Positions 14,469-22,417 of a stretch of 28,570 nt of DNA are shown piece after piece. Both the position numbers and the translations under genes were made by a program. Positions within the stretch are counted from its first letter, which is position 1; every line of letters starts with the position of its first letter. Location: NCBI GenBank assembly GCA_946186215.1, contig CAMHMM010000003.1, positions 1 through 28,570 of the forward strand, read 5' to 3'. The notes beneath the pieces are model-generated. The model did not search any database and was not told the DNA's origin. It worked only from the letters and a program-made list of their open reading frames with translations. The stretch comes from an uncultured Ruminococcus sp. (GTDB lineage: Bacteria > Bacillota > Clostridia > Oscillospirales > Ruminococcaceae).

Positions 14469-16952
14469 TCATGCCTTTACGGGCTTGCCTGCCTTTGATG
14501 TACCGGGCTTTTTGAAAAACAGCATATATATCGCTGCACATATAAGTACTGCGGAGATGATGACACCGACAACATTTGCATTACCGGTAAGAAGATTGCC
14601 GATGTGAGTTACAACGAAGGATACGCAGTATGCAAAGCCGCACTGGTAGCCTATCGCAAACCATGTCCACTTGGCGCTGTTCATTTCACGCTTGATAGCG
14701 CCGATAGCTGCAAAGCAGGGAGCGCAGAGAAGGTTGAACAGCAGGAACGACCAGCCTGTAACGGTAGTGAATGCGCCGCCCAGATTCTGCCATACTGTAC
14801 CGTCTCCGCCGCCGTAGAGAACGCCCATAGTGCCGACGATGTTTTCCTTTGCAACAAGACCTGTTATGGAAGCCACAGCAGCCTGCCATGTGCCCCAGCC
14901 AAGAGGCTTGAATATCCATGCAAATACATTACCGATAGCTGCGAGCACCGACATATCGAGTTCATCCTCGCCCAGCATCCTGAAGCCCTCAGAAGTAAAG
15001 CCGAAGGATGAGGTGAACCATACCACGATCGTGGAGAGCAGGATAACGGAGCCTGCCTTTTTGATAAACGACCAGCCTCTTTCCCACATGGAGCGGAGAA
15101 CATTTCCGAGGGTGGGAAGATGGTATGCAGGGAGCTCCATTACAAAGGGAGCGGGATCACCCGAGAACATTGCTGTCTTTTTAAGGATCACGCCGGATAT
15201 TATTACCGCAGCAACGCCGATGAAGTAGCAGGATGTAGCTATCCAGGGAGATCCGCCCAGTATCGCGCCTGTTACCATAGCGATGAAGGGCATTTTTGCG
15301 CCGCAGGGAATGAATGTGGTGGTGATTATCGTCATCCTGCGGTCGCGTTCGTTCTCGATGGTACGGCTTGCCATAATACCGGGAACGCCGCAGCCCGAGG
15401 CTACGAGCATGGGGATGAAGGATTTTCCGGAAAGACCGAAGCGTCTGAAAATACGGTCGAGGACGAATGCGATCCTGGCCATATATCCGCAGGCCTCAAG
15501 AAATGCAAGGAGCAGGAAAAGTACGAGCATCTGGGGAACAAAGCCGAGAACTGCGCCCACGCCTGCAACGATACCGTCGAGGATAAGGCCTGAGAGCCAG
15601 TCGGCTACATTTGCCTTTTCAAGCAGTCCGCCGATAACAGCGGGAACACCGGGGATCCATACGCCGTAGGCTGCAGGATCGGGAGCATCAAAGCCGTTTT
15701 CGCGGAAGTATTCCACAGCGTCCAGATACGATGTGCCTACAACATCATCACCTGCATCATCGGGAACAGCGTCATAATATACCGTAAGCTCGGAGGTCTC
15801 GAGTGTTTCTTCGTCCTCAACGGCAATAAGTGCTGTGCTGTCGCCTGTGGTCTCGCTCATCTGAGCAAGTGCCGCATCAGCGTCGAAGTCTTCTGCCTCT
15901 GTGTCGAGCTCGTAATATGCGTTTACCGCATTGAGTGCATCATTGTATGCGCCGTCGGCCTCCTCAAAATCAGCCGAGCCGATGCCGAACAGATGATAGC
16001 CGTCGCCGAACAGGCCGTCATTTGCCCAGTCTGTCGCAGCAGTTCCCACGGTGACCATAGAGATATAGTAAACAAGGAACATTACTACAACGAAAATAGG
16101 AAGACCGAGGAAACGGTTGGTAACTATTTTATCTATCTTATCGGATGTGGTGAGCGAGCCCTTGTTCTTCTTCTTGTAGCTGGCCTTTATCACCGATGCG
16201 ATATAGCTGTAGCGCTCGTTTGTGATTATGCTCTCTGCATCATCGTCGAGCTCCTCCTCGGCTGCCTTTATATCCTTTTCGATATGAGCCAGAGTGCTCT
16301 CGGGGATCTTCAGAGCCTCGATGACCTTTTCATCGCGTTCAAAGATCTTGATCGCATACCAGCGCTGCTGCTCGTCGGGCATATCATGGATGACAGCCTC
16401 CTCGATGTGTGCCAGCGCGTGCTCCACAACGCCCGAGAATGAATGCTTAGGGATGGGCCTGATAGCCTTTGAAGCCTTTATCGCAGTTTCCGCAGCCTCT
16501 TCAATACCTGTTCCCTTCAGAGCGGATATGGTAACCACCGTGCAGCCCAGGCGCTTTGCAAGCTCCTCGGTATTGATGGTGTCGCCGTTTTTCTCCACCA
16601 GATCCATCATATTGACGGCACAGACAACGGGGATGCCGAGCTCGGTGAGCTGAGTTGTAAGATAAAGGTTTCGCTCAAGATTTGTTCCGTCGATGATGTT
16701 GAGTATCACATCAGGGCGCTCATTGACAAGATAATTTCTTGCAACTACCTCTTCAAGCGTATAGGGAGAGAGAGAGTAGATACCGGGAAGGTCTGCGACG
16801 GTGACATCGTCGTGTTTTTTGAGCTTTCCTTCCTTTTTCTCAACAGTAACACCCGGCCAGTTGCCGACAAACTGGTTTGAGCCTGTCAGCGCATTGAACA
16901 GGGTGGTCTTTCCGCAGTTGGGATTTCCTGCGAGGGCAATGGTAAGTTTCAT
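14469..16952 (-). CDS. feoB: Ferrous iron transport protein B
   Basis: An 827-residue inner-membrane iron(II) transporter. The N-terminal GTPase domain has G1 GNPNCGKTT (9-17), G3 DLPG (54-57), G4 NMMD (114-117) and G5-like SALKG (143-147), followed by a helical dissociation-inhibitor region to about 270. The membrane part has the two Gate-type halves, with GFVPQMLVLFLLLAFLEACG and the duplicated Cys-containing segments typical of FeoB. Between the first helix (about 284-304) and VWIPGVPAVIGGLL (431-444) there is a very acidic, soluble loop of about 105 residues (325-430) that E. coli FeoB lacks; it would lie outside the cell. An AAAGGA ribosome site precedes the ATG. It is cotranscribed with two feoA genes upstream and the Cys-rich partner downstream. 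Confidence 0.95.
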   Translation of the reverse strand: MKLTIALAGNPNCGKTTLFNALTGSNQFVGNWPGVTVEKKEGKLKKHDDVTVADLPGIYSLSPYTLEEVVARNYLVNERPDVILNIIDGTNLERNLYLTTQLTELGIPVVCAVNMMDLVEKNGDTINTEELAKRLGCTVVTISALKGTGIEEAAETAIKASKAIRPIPKHSFSGVVEHALAHIEEAVIHDMPDEQQRWYAIKIFERDEKVIEALKIPESTLAHIEKDIKAAEEELDDDAESIITNERYSYIASVIKASYKKKNKGSLTTSDKIDKIVTNRFLGLPIFVVVMFLVYYISMVTVGTAATDWANDGLFGDGYHLFGIGSADFEEADGAYNDALNAVNAYYELDTEAEDFDADAALAQMSETTGDSTALIAVEDEETLETSELTVYYDAVPDDAGDDVVGTSYLDAVEYFRENGFDAPDPAAYGVWIPGVPAVIGGLLEKANVADWLSGLILDGIVAGVGAVLGFVPQMLVLFLLLAFLEACGYMARIAFVLDRIFRRFGLSGKSFIPMLVASGCGVPGIMASRTIENERDRRMTIITTTFIPCGAKMPFIAMVTGAILGGSPWIATSCYFIGVAAVIISGVILKKTAMFSGDPAPFVMELPAYHLPTLGNVLRSMWERGWSFIKKAGSVILLSTIVVWFTSSFGFTSEGFRMLGEDELDMSVLAAIGNVFAWIFKPLGWGTWQAAVASITGLVAKENIVGTMGVLYGGGDGTVWQNLGGAFTTVTGWSFLLFNLLCAPCFAAIGAIKREMNSAKWTWFAIGYQCGFAYCVSFVVTHIGNLLTGNANVVGVIISAVLICAAIYMLFFKKPGTSKAGKPVKA

Positions 16953-16968
16953 TTGTATTAGTCCTTTC

Positions 16969-16988
16969 GGATTAGCGTAAACTAACCC
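16969..16988. promoter_or_regulatory. Inverted repeat in the feoA-feoB gap
   Basis: GGATTAG (16969-16975), six bases, CTAACCC (16982-16988): arms pair at six of seven positions and contain TTAG/CTAA half-sites reminiscent of DtxR/MntR-type metal-regulator sites. It lies 17 bases upstream of the feoB start. It could instead be a leader hairpin. Assignment to a regulator is a guess. Confidence 0.3.
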
Positions 16989-16999
16989 ATGATCAAAAA

Positions 17000-17221
17000 T
17001 TATTGTACCTCTATTATTTCTGCATCCGCCTTGCGCAGCGAAAGCTCATAGCCGCGCACAGTCAGCTCTACGGGATCGCCCAGGGGCGCTACCTTGCGGA
17101 CATATATTTCCGTTCCCTTTGTAATGCCCATATCCATGATGCGGCGCTTTATCGCACCCTCTCCGTGCAGCTTCACCACAGTAACGGTGGAGCCGATCGG
17201 CACTTCCTTGAGTGTTTTCAT
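17000..17221 (-). CDS. feoA: FeoA domain protein (second feoA copy)
   Basis: A 73-residue SH3-like FeoA protein: IGSTVTVVKLHGEGAIKRRI (9-28), then MDMGITKGTEIYVRKVAPLG and VRGYELSLRKADAEII. FeoA proteins are small cytosolic partners thought to modulate FeoB. Length is normal. It lies 47 bases upstream of feoB and 82 after the other feoA gene. A purine-rich AGAAAAGAGAAGAAG stretch precedes the ATG. Of the two FeoA proteins this one keeps the more typical core (RRIMDMGITKG). Confidence 0.93.
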   Translation of the reverse strand: MKTLKEVPIGSTVTVVKLHGEGAIKRRIMDMGITKGTEIYVRKVAPLGDPVELTVRGYELSLRKADAEIIEVQ

Positions 17222-17303
17222 CTTCTTCTCTTTTCTCCCTTCCTACAGATCATAAGCTTTGATACCGCTGCGCCGTAAAATGCAAAGCGGCATAAAAAGC
17301 ATT

Positions 17304-17516
17304 TCATACCATAATTTTTCTTGCCATCTGTTCATCTATGGCAACGCGCGATTCCTTTACCTTGACGATCACGCTGCCGTTTAGTGTGCTGACAAGGGTA
17401 ACTGTTTCGCCGACGGTGAAGCCGAGAGTTTCAAGATGCTTTCTCACCTCGGGCAGTCCGCCGATCCTCTGGATGGTAACAGCCTTGTCAGGCTCGCAGA
17501 GATTGATAGGGACCAT
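17304..17516 (-). CDS. feoA: FeoA domain protein (first feoA copy)
   Basis: A 70-residue FeoA-like protein: VTIQRIGGLPEVRKHLETLG (13-32), FTVGETVTLVSTLNGSVIVK and ESRVAIDEQMARKIMV. It differs from the next FeoA by EVRKHLETLGF in place of the usual RRIMDMG segment. Two consecutive feoA genes are common in Clostridia, and the copies may have separate roles on FeoB. An AGGAGGTG ribosome site lies just before the ATG. It is the first gene after the promoter at 17560-17588. Confidence 0.92.
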   Translation of the reverse strand: MVPINLCEPDKAVTIQRIGGLPEVRKHLETLGFTVGETVTLVSTLNGSVIVKVKESRVAIDEQMARKIMV

Positions 17517-17541
17517 TGTACACCTCCTGCGTCATAGTAAG

Positions 17542-17553
17542 AGTTTGCTAACT
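17542..17553. promoter_or_regulatory. Candidate metal-regulator operator at the feo start site
   Basis: AGTTTGCTAACT is palindromic at ten of twelve positions and covers the predicted transcription start (about 17553) of the feo promoter. Placement fits repression by an iron-responsive DtxR/MntR- or Fur-type protein. No such regulator gene is in the window, so this is inference. Confidence 0.35.
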
Positions 17554-17559
17554 AAATAT

Positions 17560-17588
17560 ACTCTATCACAAACCTATGGATTTGTCAA
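17560..17588 (-). promoter_or_regulatory. Promoter of the feo operon
   Basis: On the minus strand TTGACA (17588-17583), 17 bases, TAGAGT (17565-17560). The leader to the first feoA start is about 37 bases. Confidence 0.75.
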
Positions 17589-17693
17589 GAAAAACAGGAT
17601 ATACGCGGCTAAATTCGTCATACTACACTATACAGAATGGGTTTAGTTGCGATTTTTGTGTAAGCGCTATCTAACGAATGTTTCCAAACAATG

Positions 17694-17746
17694 AAAAAAT
17701 ATGCAGCATAGATGACTGTTAGTATAGGTCAACTATGTCTGCATAT
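17694..17746 (-). terminator. Intrinsic terminator of the kinase-to-acyltransferase operon
   Basis: On the minus strand ATATGCAGACATAG (17746-17733) pairs with CTATGCTGCATAT (17711-17699), 13 bp with one bulged base, followed by a run of T. It begins 2 bases after the acyltransferase stop and separates that operon from the feo promoter. Confidence 0.88.
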
Positions 17747-17748
17747 GC

Positions 17749-19008
17749 TTACTCATACATATCATGTGCTTTGCTGTGCAGATATTCTGCCGTGAATTCA
17801 AGCTTTGTCACGATAAAGGCGGGATCATCGCTGTAACAGTAGTAGCAGCAATTTTTGGTGGAAAGGACTATGCATTTTCCGCGCCCGCGGTAATTGTATT
17901 CGGTCTGTGCCGAAGCCAGTGCAGCAGAGCTTATCCGAACGGGGAATTTATCCGCGATATTTTCCGGCGGACTGTCAATGCAAAGCAAAAAGCCTTCCGC
18001 TGTGTGTGTAAGTGTCCCTGTGCCGAGCCTGACAAAGCCCTTTTCGTTCGGAAGAGCTTCTATGCGCACCCGGAATGAAGCCTCATATCCTGCGGCGGCA
18101 TTTTTTTGCGCCTCTTTGCGCTCCCATCTGTACCAGTCGGGGATATGGGTATATTCGCCGTTTCGCTGCAGCCTGCCGTATTCGTCCATCAGCCATTTTG
18201 CGCCGCAGCTGCCGCATTCAAGCGTATCGCCGCCGCTTTTCATCATGCCCTCACACATACAGGCTCTGCATTTGTACAGCGGCAGATGCAGCCCCCTTGC
18301 GGGAGCATCGGCGATACTGATGCGGTTGTCGAGCTGATAGGCATATTCATCATAATCAAGCCGTTCGCTGATGATCCGCTGCAGCTCGTCCTCATCCAGC
18401 TTTTGTATCTGCTCGGGTGTGAGCAGATACTCGATACACGCTTCAAGTCTGGCAGGCCTTGTCCGCTCCTCGTCCCAGAACGGGTTGGCAAGATAGCTGC
18501 CGTGAGCTGTGAGCACAGCCACGGGAACACCGAAGTATTTGACGAGCCGCCCGATATTACGGGGCATCGCGGATGTTATCCCCGCATCACAGTGCCTTGA
18601 TTCGGGGAATATCACAACGGGCTGCTTTAACTCATTGAGTGCGTATGCAATATTTCTTATCACCGAAATGTCGGGCGTATAGCGCCGCTTGCCTATACAG
18701 CCGATCTGATGATACAGTTCATTGCCGAAGGCTGCAAAGCCCTCCATATCAGAAACATAATTTGCCCTGCGGGGAAAAAGCGCACGGGGCGCGATATAGT
18801 AATCCGAAAAGCCCTGATGCGCCGCAATAACGAGAAAGGGGGCAGTTATCCTGTCCATGCCGATGCGCTTTACCTTTTTCAGTCCCAGCTTTCTTGTCAT
18901 CACATGGCATACAGTCCATATCAGCGGCATAAGAAACGGGTTCTGCCTTACAGGGCGGCGGGACATATCAAACGGTGTCATATCTGCAGAGCGGTTATCC
19001 AGTGACAT
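17749..19008 (-). CDS. PlsC-like acyltransferase with internal zinc ribbon
   Basis: The 419-residue protein has a PlsC/AGPAT-type acyltransferase domain in its first 240 residues: the catalytic HQGFSD motif (His64, Asp69; family HxxxxD) and VVIFPESRH (131-139; family FPEGT). This family normally moves fatty acyl groups onto glycerol phosphates at the membrane face. After it comes a zinc ribbon, CRACMCEG...LECGSCGAKW, with Cys247, Cys250, Cys265 and Cys268, then about 150 residues of unrecognised C-terminal domain. Ordinary PlsC is about 240 residues. The ATG at 19008 follows AAGG by 8 bases and is preferred to the GTG at 19017. It is 15 bases after the DUF503 gene and is last in the operon. 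The acceptor is unknown; the FPES variant and the added domains argue for a specialised substrate. Confidence 0.82.
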   Translation of the reverse strand: MSLDNRSADMTPFDMSRRPVRQNPFLMPLIWTVCHVMTRKLGLKKVKRIGMDRITAPFLVIAAHQGFSDYYIAPRALFPRRANYVSDMEGFAAFGNELYHQIGCIGKRRYTPDISVIRNIAYALNELKQPVVIFPESRHCDAGITSAMPRNIGRLVKYFGVPVAVLTAHGSYLANPFWDEERTRPARLEACIEYLLTPEQIQKLDEDELQRIISERLDYDEYAYQLDNRISIADAPARGLHLPLYKCRACMCEGMMKSGGDTLECGSCGAKWLMDEYGRLQRNGEYTHIPDWYRWERKEAQKNAAAGYEASFRVRIEALPNEKGFVRLGTGTLTHTAEGFLLCIDSPPENIADKFPVRISSAALASAQTEYNYRGRGKCIVLSTKNCCYYCYSDDPAFIVTKLEFTAEYLHSKAHDMYE

Positions 19009-19023
19009 ATTCAGCACCTTCTT

Positions 19024-19311
19024 TTACCTTATCTCCATTGTCTCTTCGGTGATCTCAGCCTCCGTACACCCTTCGATGAAATGCGTTATCTCATCCATAA
19101 GGCTATCTGCAAAGGCACTGTTGGGTACGACAGATGCCGCTGCGATGACTATCGTCCGGTGAGTGTCCTGTTCGTCCGCCTCTGCCGCGGATACATGGAA
19201 TCTGTTCTGCAGCTTTGCCGTGATGCTCTTTACGATCATCCGTTTTTCCTTCAGGCTGTTTACCCACGGCGCGTGCAGTCTGAATGTCATTACCGATACT
19301 TTTATATCCAT
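19024..19311 (-). CDS. DUF503 (YlxP-like) family protein
   Basis: The 95-residue protein has the family signature SLKEKRMIVKSITAKLQNRF (19-38) and the acidic AEADEQD segment (43-49). DUF503/YlxP proteins are small cytosolic proteins often found with nusA-infB-rbfA and sometimes linked to ribosome assembly or RNA handling; their function is unproven. Length is normal. Here it sits instead between a MazG-like gene (2-base gap) and an acyltransferase (15-base gap). Confidence 0.88.
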   Translation of the reverse strand: MDIKVSVMTFRLHAPWVNSLKEKRMIVKSITAKLQNRFHVSAAEADEQDTHRTIVIAAASVVPNSAFADSLMDEITHFIEGCTEAEITEETMEIR

Positions 19312-19313
19312 AG

Positions 19314-19646
19314 TTATGATTCTGTCTGCCAGCGGTCGAGATTTCGCCGGAACTTTTTGGTGTAGGCTTCTTTTAGCTCCTCTGCGGTTATCCCGTAGCA
19401 GAGAAGAACATCATTGTAATACATCAGCACATCCGCCAGCTCCTCTACGAGCTGCTCGCGCTGAGGTGACTGTGCTGCCTGCCCGCCGTGCTTTTTTACG
19501 ATATCGATGACCTCGCCCGCTTCACCGATCATCCACAGCAGCTTGTTTTTCCCGACCTCCGGAGATATCCCTTCCCATACATTTTTGTATCTTTCCTGCA
19601 GGGCGGTCTGCATTGCGAGCATTTCGTTTATACCAAAATCAGCCAT
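19314..19646 (-). CDS. MazG-like nucleotide pyrophosphohydrolase
   Basis: The 110-residue all-alpha protein carries the metal-binding pattern of the MazG/dUTPase-like superfamily: GEAGEVIDIVKK (Glu42, Glu45) and LVEELADVLMYYND (Glu69, Asp72). Such enzymes split nucleoside triphosphates to monophosphate and pyrophosphate and clear unwanted or modified nucleotides. It is the short, single-domain form. It starts 21 bases after the response regulator stop and 2 bases before DUF503, so it is in the same transcript. Its preferred nucleotide is unknown. Confidence 0.87.
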   Translation of the reverse strand: MADFGINEMLAMQTALQERYKNVWEGISPEVGKNKLLWMIGEAGEVIDIVKKHGGQAAQSPQREQLVEELADVLMYYNDVLLCYGITAEELKEAYTKKFRRNLDRWQTES

Positions 19647-19667
19647 TTAGCCTGTCTTGCCTCCGTA

Positions 19668-20450
19668 TCAATATCCATTATAAAGGAAATCCGCCCATTC
19701 GTACTGGTTCATGTACTCCATTTCATAGGCGTTGATTGCACCCGCATCGAGCTGCTGGAAACGGTAGTAATCGCAGTCGATCAGGTCGGCATTTACCGCA
19801 AGGGCATTGTAGCTCCTTACCACCACATTTTCCGCTCCTGCTTCCTTCAGGCTTTTGAGCATCGAATAGATATAGGTCTGGAGAAGGTTCTGGTTTTTCT
19901 TGTCATAGGGCTCGTCCTCAAAGATCACCGCAAAGATCTCCTTTGTGGTGCAGGAGGCACCGTGACGGTGTACCAGATAGGCAAAGACCTCCTTTGCCTT
20001 GCTGCGCTCAAAGCGCAGATGCTCGCCATTTGGCTTGAAAACATCGAAATTTCCGAAGCACTGCACACGAAGGAGCGCATTGGCCTTGGGCACGATGGGG
20101 AAGCGCAGGTCGGAAAGCTCCCGCTCCACATCCTCCTTTGTAACGGGCTTCATGATGTAGCCGCTGGCCTTCATATCCATTGCATCGCCCTTGTATTCGG
20201 AAAAGCCCGTTACGAATATGATATTCATTTTCGGGTTTATCCCTTTAAGACGCTTTGCCACCTCAACTCCGTCCATTCCTCTCATATGGATATCGAGAAA
20301 GGCAATGTCGCAGCTGTTCTTTTCGGCATCCGCGAGAAGCTCGTCCTGATCGTCGAATGCGACTACATCGGCATCGGGCTTTGCTTCACGAACGCACATT
20401 TCAAGCATTTTAAGAGCCAGCGGCTCATCGTCAAGACACATTATCCTCAT
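19668..20450 (-). CDS. Response regulator with receiver and SARP-like winged-helix output domain
   Basis: Residues 1-115 form a receiver: acidic pair Asp7/Asp8, phosphoacceptor Asp53 in FLDIHMRGMDG, Thr81 and Lys101 in the MKP motif. From about 127 the output region has RVQCFGNFDVFKPNGEHL, RSKAKEVFAYLVHRHG and NLLQTYIYSMLKSLKEAG, which resembles the OmpR/SARP winged helix plus start of a BTAD-like region rather than the LytTR domain usually paired with LytS kinases. Length is 260. Its ATG overlaps the kinase stop by four bases (ATGA), so the two are translationally coupled partners. Targets are unknown. Confidence 0.87.
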   Translation of the reverse strand: MRIMCLDDEPLALKMLEMCVREAKPDADVVAFDDQDELLADAEKNSCDIAFLDIHMRGMDGVEVAKRLKGINPKMNIIFVTGFSEYKGDAMDMKASGYIMKPVTKEDVERELSDLRFPIVPKANALLRVQCFGNFDVFKPNGEHLRFERSKAKEVFAYLVHRHGASCTTKEIFAVIFEDEPYDKKNQNLLQTYIYSMLKSLKEAGAENVVVRSYNALAVNADLIDCDYYRFQQLDAGAINAYEMEYMNQYEWADFLYNGY

Positions 20451-21844
20451 GCTTTCTGCTCCTCCTTCGGAAGTGTTATGGTTACGACCGTGCCCTCACC
20501 TACCGTGCTTTCGGTGAGTATTTCTCCGCCGCACATCTCTTTAAGGCGCGTGCGGGTGTTTTCCATGCCCACATGGGAGCGGCCGTCATCCTTTCTGGCG
20601 GCTGTTGTGTCAAAGCCTACACCGTCATCTGAAATTATGACCTTATAAGCCTCGTCAATGGTAACGGTGCCGCCCTTTTTCTTCATTCCCACGCCGTGCT
20701 TGACGGCGTTTTCAACTATGGGCTGGATGGAAAGCTGCGGCAGGACAAAATCCGTGGTCTGTATATCGTATTCGATATTGAGCTTGTCCGCAAAGCGCAG
20801 CTTTTCGATGTAGAGATATTTTTTCAGATGCTCAAGCTCCTGCTCAAATGGGACGGGAGTGGTCTGCTTTAATGAATCCACATTCGTGCGCAGATATTTT
20901 GCAAAGGTTATTGTCGCTTCCTGTGCGGTCTTGGGATCAATGGTACACATCATTGCGATGGATGTCAGCGCGTTATAAACAAAGTGCGGCTGTATCTGCG
21001 AGGTCATTACAGTGACCTTTGCCTCGTAGAGCTCCTTTTCCGTGGCGATCAGCGCCTTTTCGCGCCTTGCAACGATCACTGCGTACACCAGCACGACGGA
21101 AATGAGCATTGCAGGGTATTGCGTTGAAAAGCCGTATTCATAGCCCGTTACCCACTGGTTTACAACGGGTATCAGGATAAACATGGCGATCACCGCTCTT
21201 TCCTTTATCGGAACCTTTGAAACGATAAGTGCCGTGACCGAGAACAGAAAGCATATCGCGGGGTATATCTGGCTTATCGGGAACAGTGACAGACGGCTGT
21301 ATACACCCTGATCATCCACAGCGAAATAGAGCGGGTAAAAAAGGTTTGCCATGCATGAGATAATATCCGGGATCAGCAGGATGAACATCAGCTTATTTGC
21401 CGTCATCATGAACTTTCCGCTGAGCTTTAGCGTCGTGAACAGGTACCGCCACAGGAAGAATATCAGCAGTGCGGCGTTGGAGAAATTCACCGCATTGACA
21501 AATATATTGATCAGCCTGAGCTCCGGAGTGCCGTCCACCAGCCAGCAGCAGGCATCGGAAAACAGCACGAAGGCATTTGCCGTTACCAGCAGGACGAATG
21601 TGCGGGTGTAGTGGCTCTGCCCCTCCTTGTCCTGCAGGAAGCTGTAAAGCAGCACGGTGCATACACCGAGGCTCACAAGGTCGCCGCCCAGATTGAACGC
21701 CATATTGAAGGGCAGATCGTCGATGCCCCATGTATCAAAAAGTATTATCAGGCTGGATGTAAAGAGCAGGGATATAATAAAACATATGGGGACTACGCCT
21801 GCGATCAGCCTGTTTTTTTTCTGTTGTATGAAGGTGTTGTCCAT
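20447..21844 (-). CDS. Membrane sensor histidine kinase, LytS type
   Basis: The 465-residue protein has multiple predicted membrane helices in residues 13-260, with little extracellular sequence, then the His_kinase domain SQIQPHFVYNALTSIAMM (282-299, His287) and a GHKL ATPase with N-box QPIVENAVKHG (374-384), DDGVGF (406-411) and HVGMENTRTRLKEMCGG. It probably senses a signal within or near the membrane and phosphorylates Asp53 of the next gene product. An AGGAGG ribosome site precedes the ATG. It is the first gene of a five-gene run after the promoter at 21919-21947. Confidence 0.9.
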   Translation of the reverse strand: MDNTFIQQKKNRLIAGVVPICFIISLLFTSSLIILFDTWGIDDLPFNMAFNLGGDLVSLGVCTVLLYSFLQDKEGQSHYTRTFVLLVTANAFVLFSDACCWLVDGTPELRLINIFVNAVNFSNAALLIFFLWRYLFTTLKLSGKFMMTANKLMFILLIPDIISCMANLFYPLYFAVDDQGVYSRLSLFPISQIYPAICFLFSVTALIVSKVPIKERAVIAMFILIPVVNQWVTGYEYGFSTQYPAMLISVVLVYAVIVARREKALIATEKELYEAKVTVMTSQIQPHFVYNALTSIAMMCTIDPKTAQEATITFAKYLRTNVDSLKQTTPVPFEQELEHLKKYLYIEKLRFADKLNIEYDIQTTDFVLPQLSIQPIVENAVKHGVGMKKKGGTVTIDEAYKVIISDDGVGFDTTAARKDDGRSHVGMENTRTRLKEMCGGEILTESTVGEGTVVTITLPKEEQKA

Positions 21845-21918
21845 TTTGCCCTCCTGTCGTGCGTAAAATTCCCGTAGTGCAGTTTGCCGCCTGTAATGTG
21901 GCGGGTACCGCTGCCTTT

Positions 21919-21947
21919 ATTATACCATTTGCGGGACGAAATTAAAA
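21919..21947 (-). promoter_or_regulatory. Extended -10 promoter of the two-component operon
   Basis: On the minus strand TATAAT (21924-21919) directly preceded by TGG, with a weak -35 TTTTAA (21947-21942) 17 bases upstream. The leader to the kinase start is about 67 bases. Confidence 0.65.
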
Positions 21948-22371
21948 GAGAGATTTTGCACGGTATGTATCTTTGTTAAATATTCACAAATATTCCAAAT
22001 TAATATATACAAAAAGGACAAGAGTATTTTATTGCATTTCACAGGATCCTGCAGACGGAAAGCGGAAAAACGGCAGGTGGGATATAGTTAAATATGCACA
22101 AAAAACTTTATGCAAAACGACGGATAAAAAGCTCAAAAACTGCAAAGGTTATGCAAAGGTCGGAGTGATATAATGATATCAATGAAAAACAAATACAACG
22201 GACGATATGATGTGAATACGCCATGGGAGAGGGCCCGGAAGCGAAAAGTAGCGTATCCCGAAGGGAGGCGGAAATTTCAAATGGTATCAGGCAAAAGTAA
22301 GATCAGGCAGTATACGGTGCATCTGCATCGCAAGTGTGAACCAAAGGAAAATGCATATGAATAAGATCGGA
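21948..22371. other. Non-coding stretch with TGCAAA repeats, no convincing gene
   Basis: A/T-rich sequence between the two-component promoter and the first composite repeat. It holds TGCAAA at 22111, 22141 and 22152 and the related TGCACA at 22095, and a small inverted repeat GATAT-AATG-ATATC near 22167-22180. A 63-codon frame from 22173 has a GGAG-like site upstream but its Lys/Arg-rich product resembles nothing I know. I cannot assign a gene or a known RNA here. Confidence 0.4.
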
Positions 22372-22406
22372 ATATGGCACCCGCCGCAGCGGACAGGGTG
22401 CCATAT
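22372..22406. terminator. 11-bp hairpin, possible terminator
   Basis: ATATGGCACCC (22372-22382) pairs perfectly with GGGTGCCATAT (22396-22406) around a 13-base loop that can itself pair through CCGC/GCGG-like bases. The following TTG TTTGC is only weakly T-rich. It may end any transcript from 21948-22371. Confidence 0.45.
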
Positions 22407-22417
22407 GTTGTTTGCGG

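Noticed and set aside
19488..20648. Open frame of 386 codons on the plus strand over the response regulator and MazG genes
   Set aside because: Both underlying minus-strand genes have clear catalytic residues and coupled starts; the plus-strand product shows no recognisable family.
22081..22330. Cyclic-di-GMP or other known riboswitch
   Set aside because: GCAAAG segments are present, but the paired elements and conserved bases of known classes could not be found.
22173..22364. Possible 63-codon gene
   Set aside because: A GGAG-like site precedes it, but the product is low-complexity Lys/Arg-rich and unrecognised, and the region is mostly repeats and non-coding sequence.
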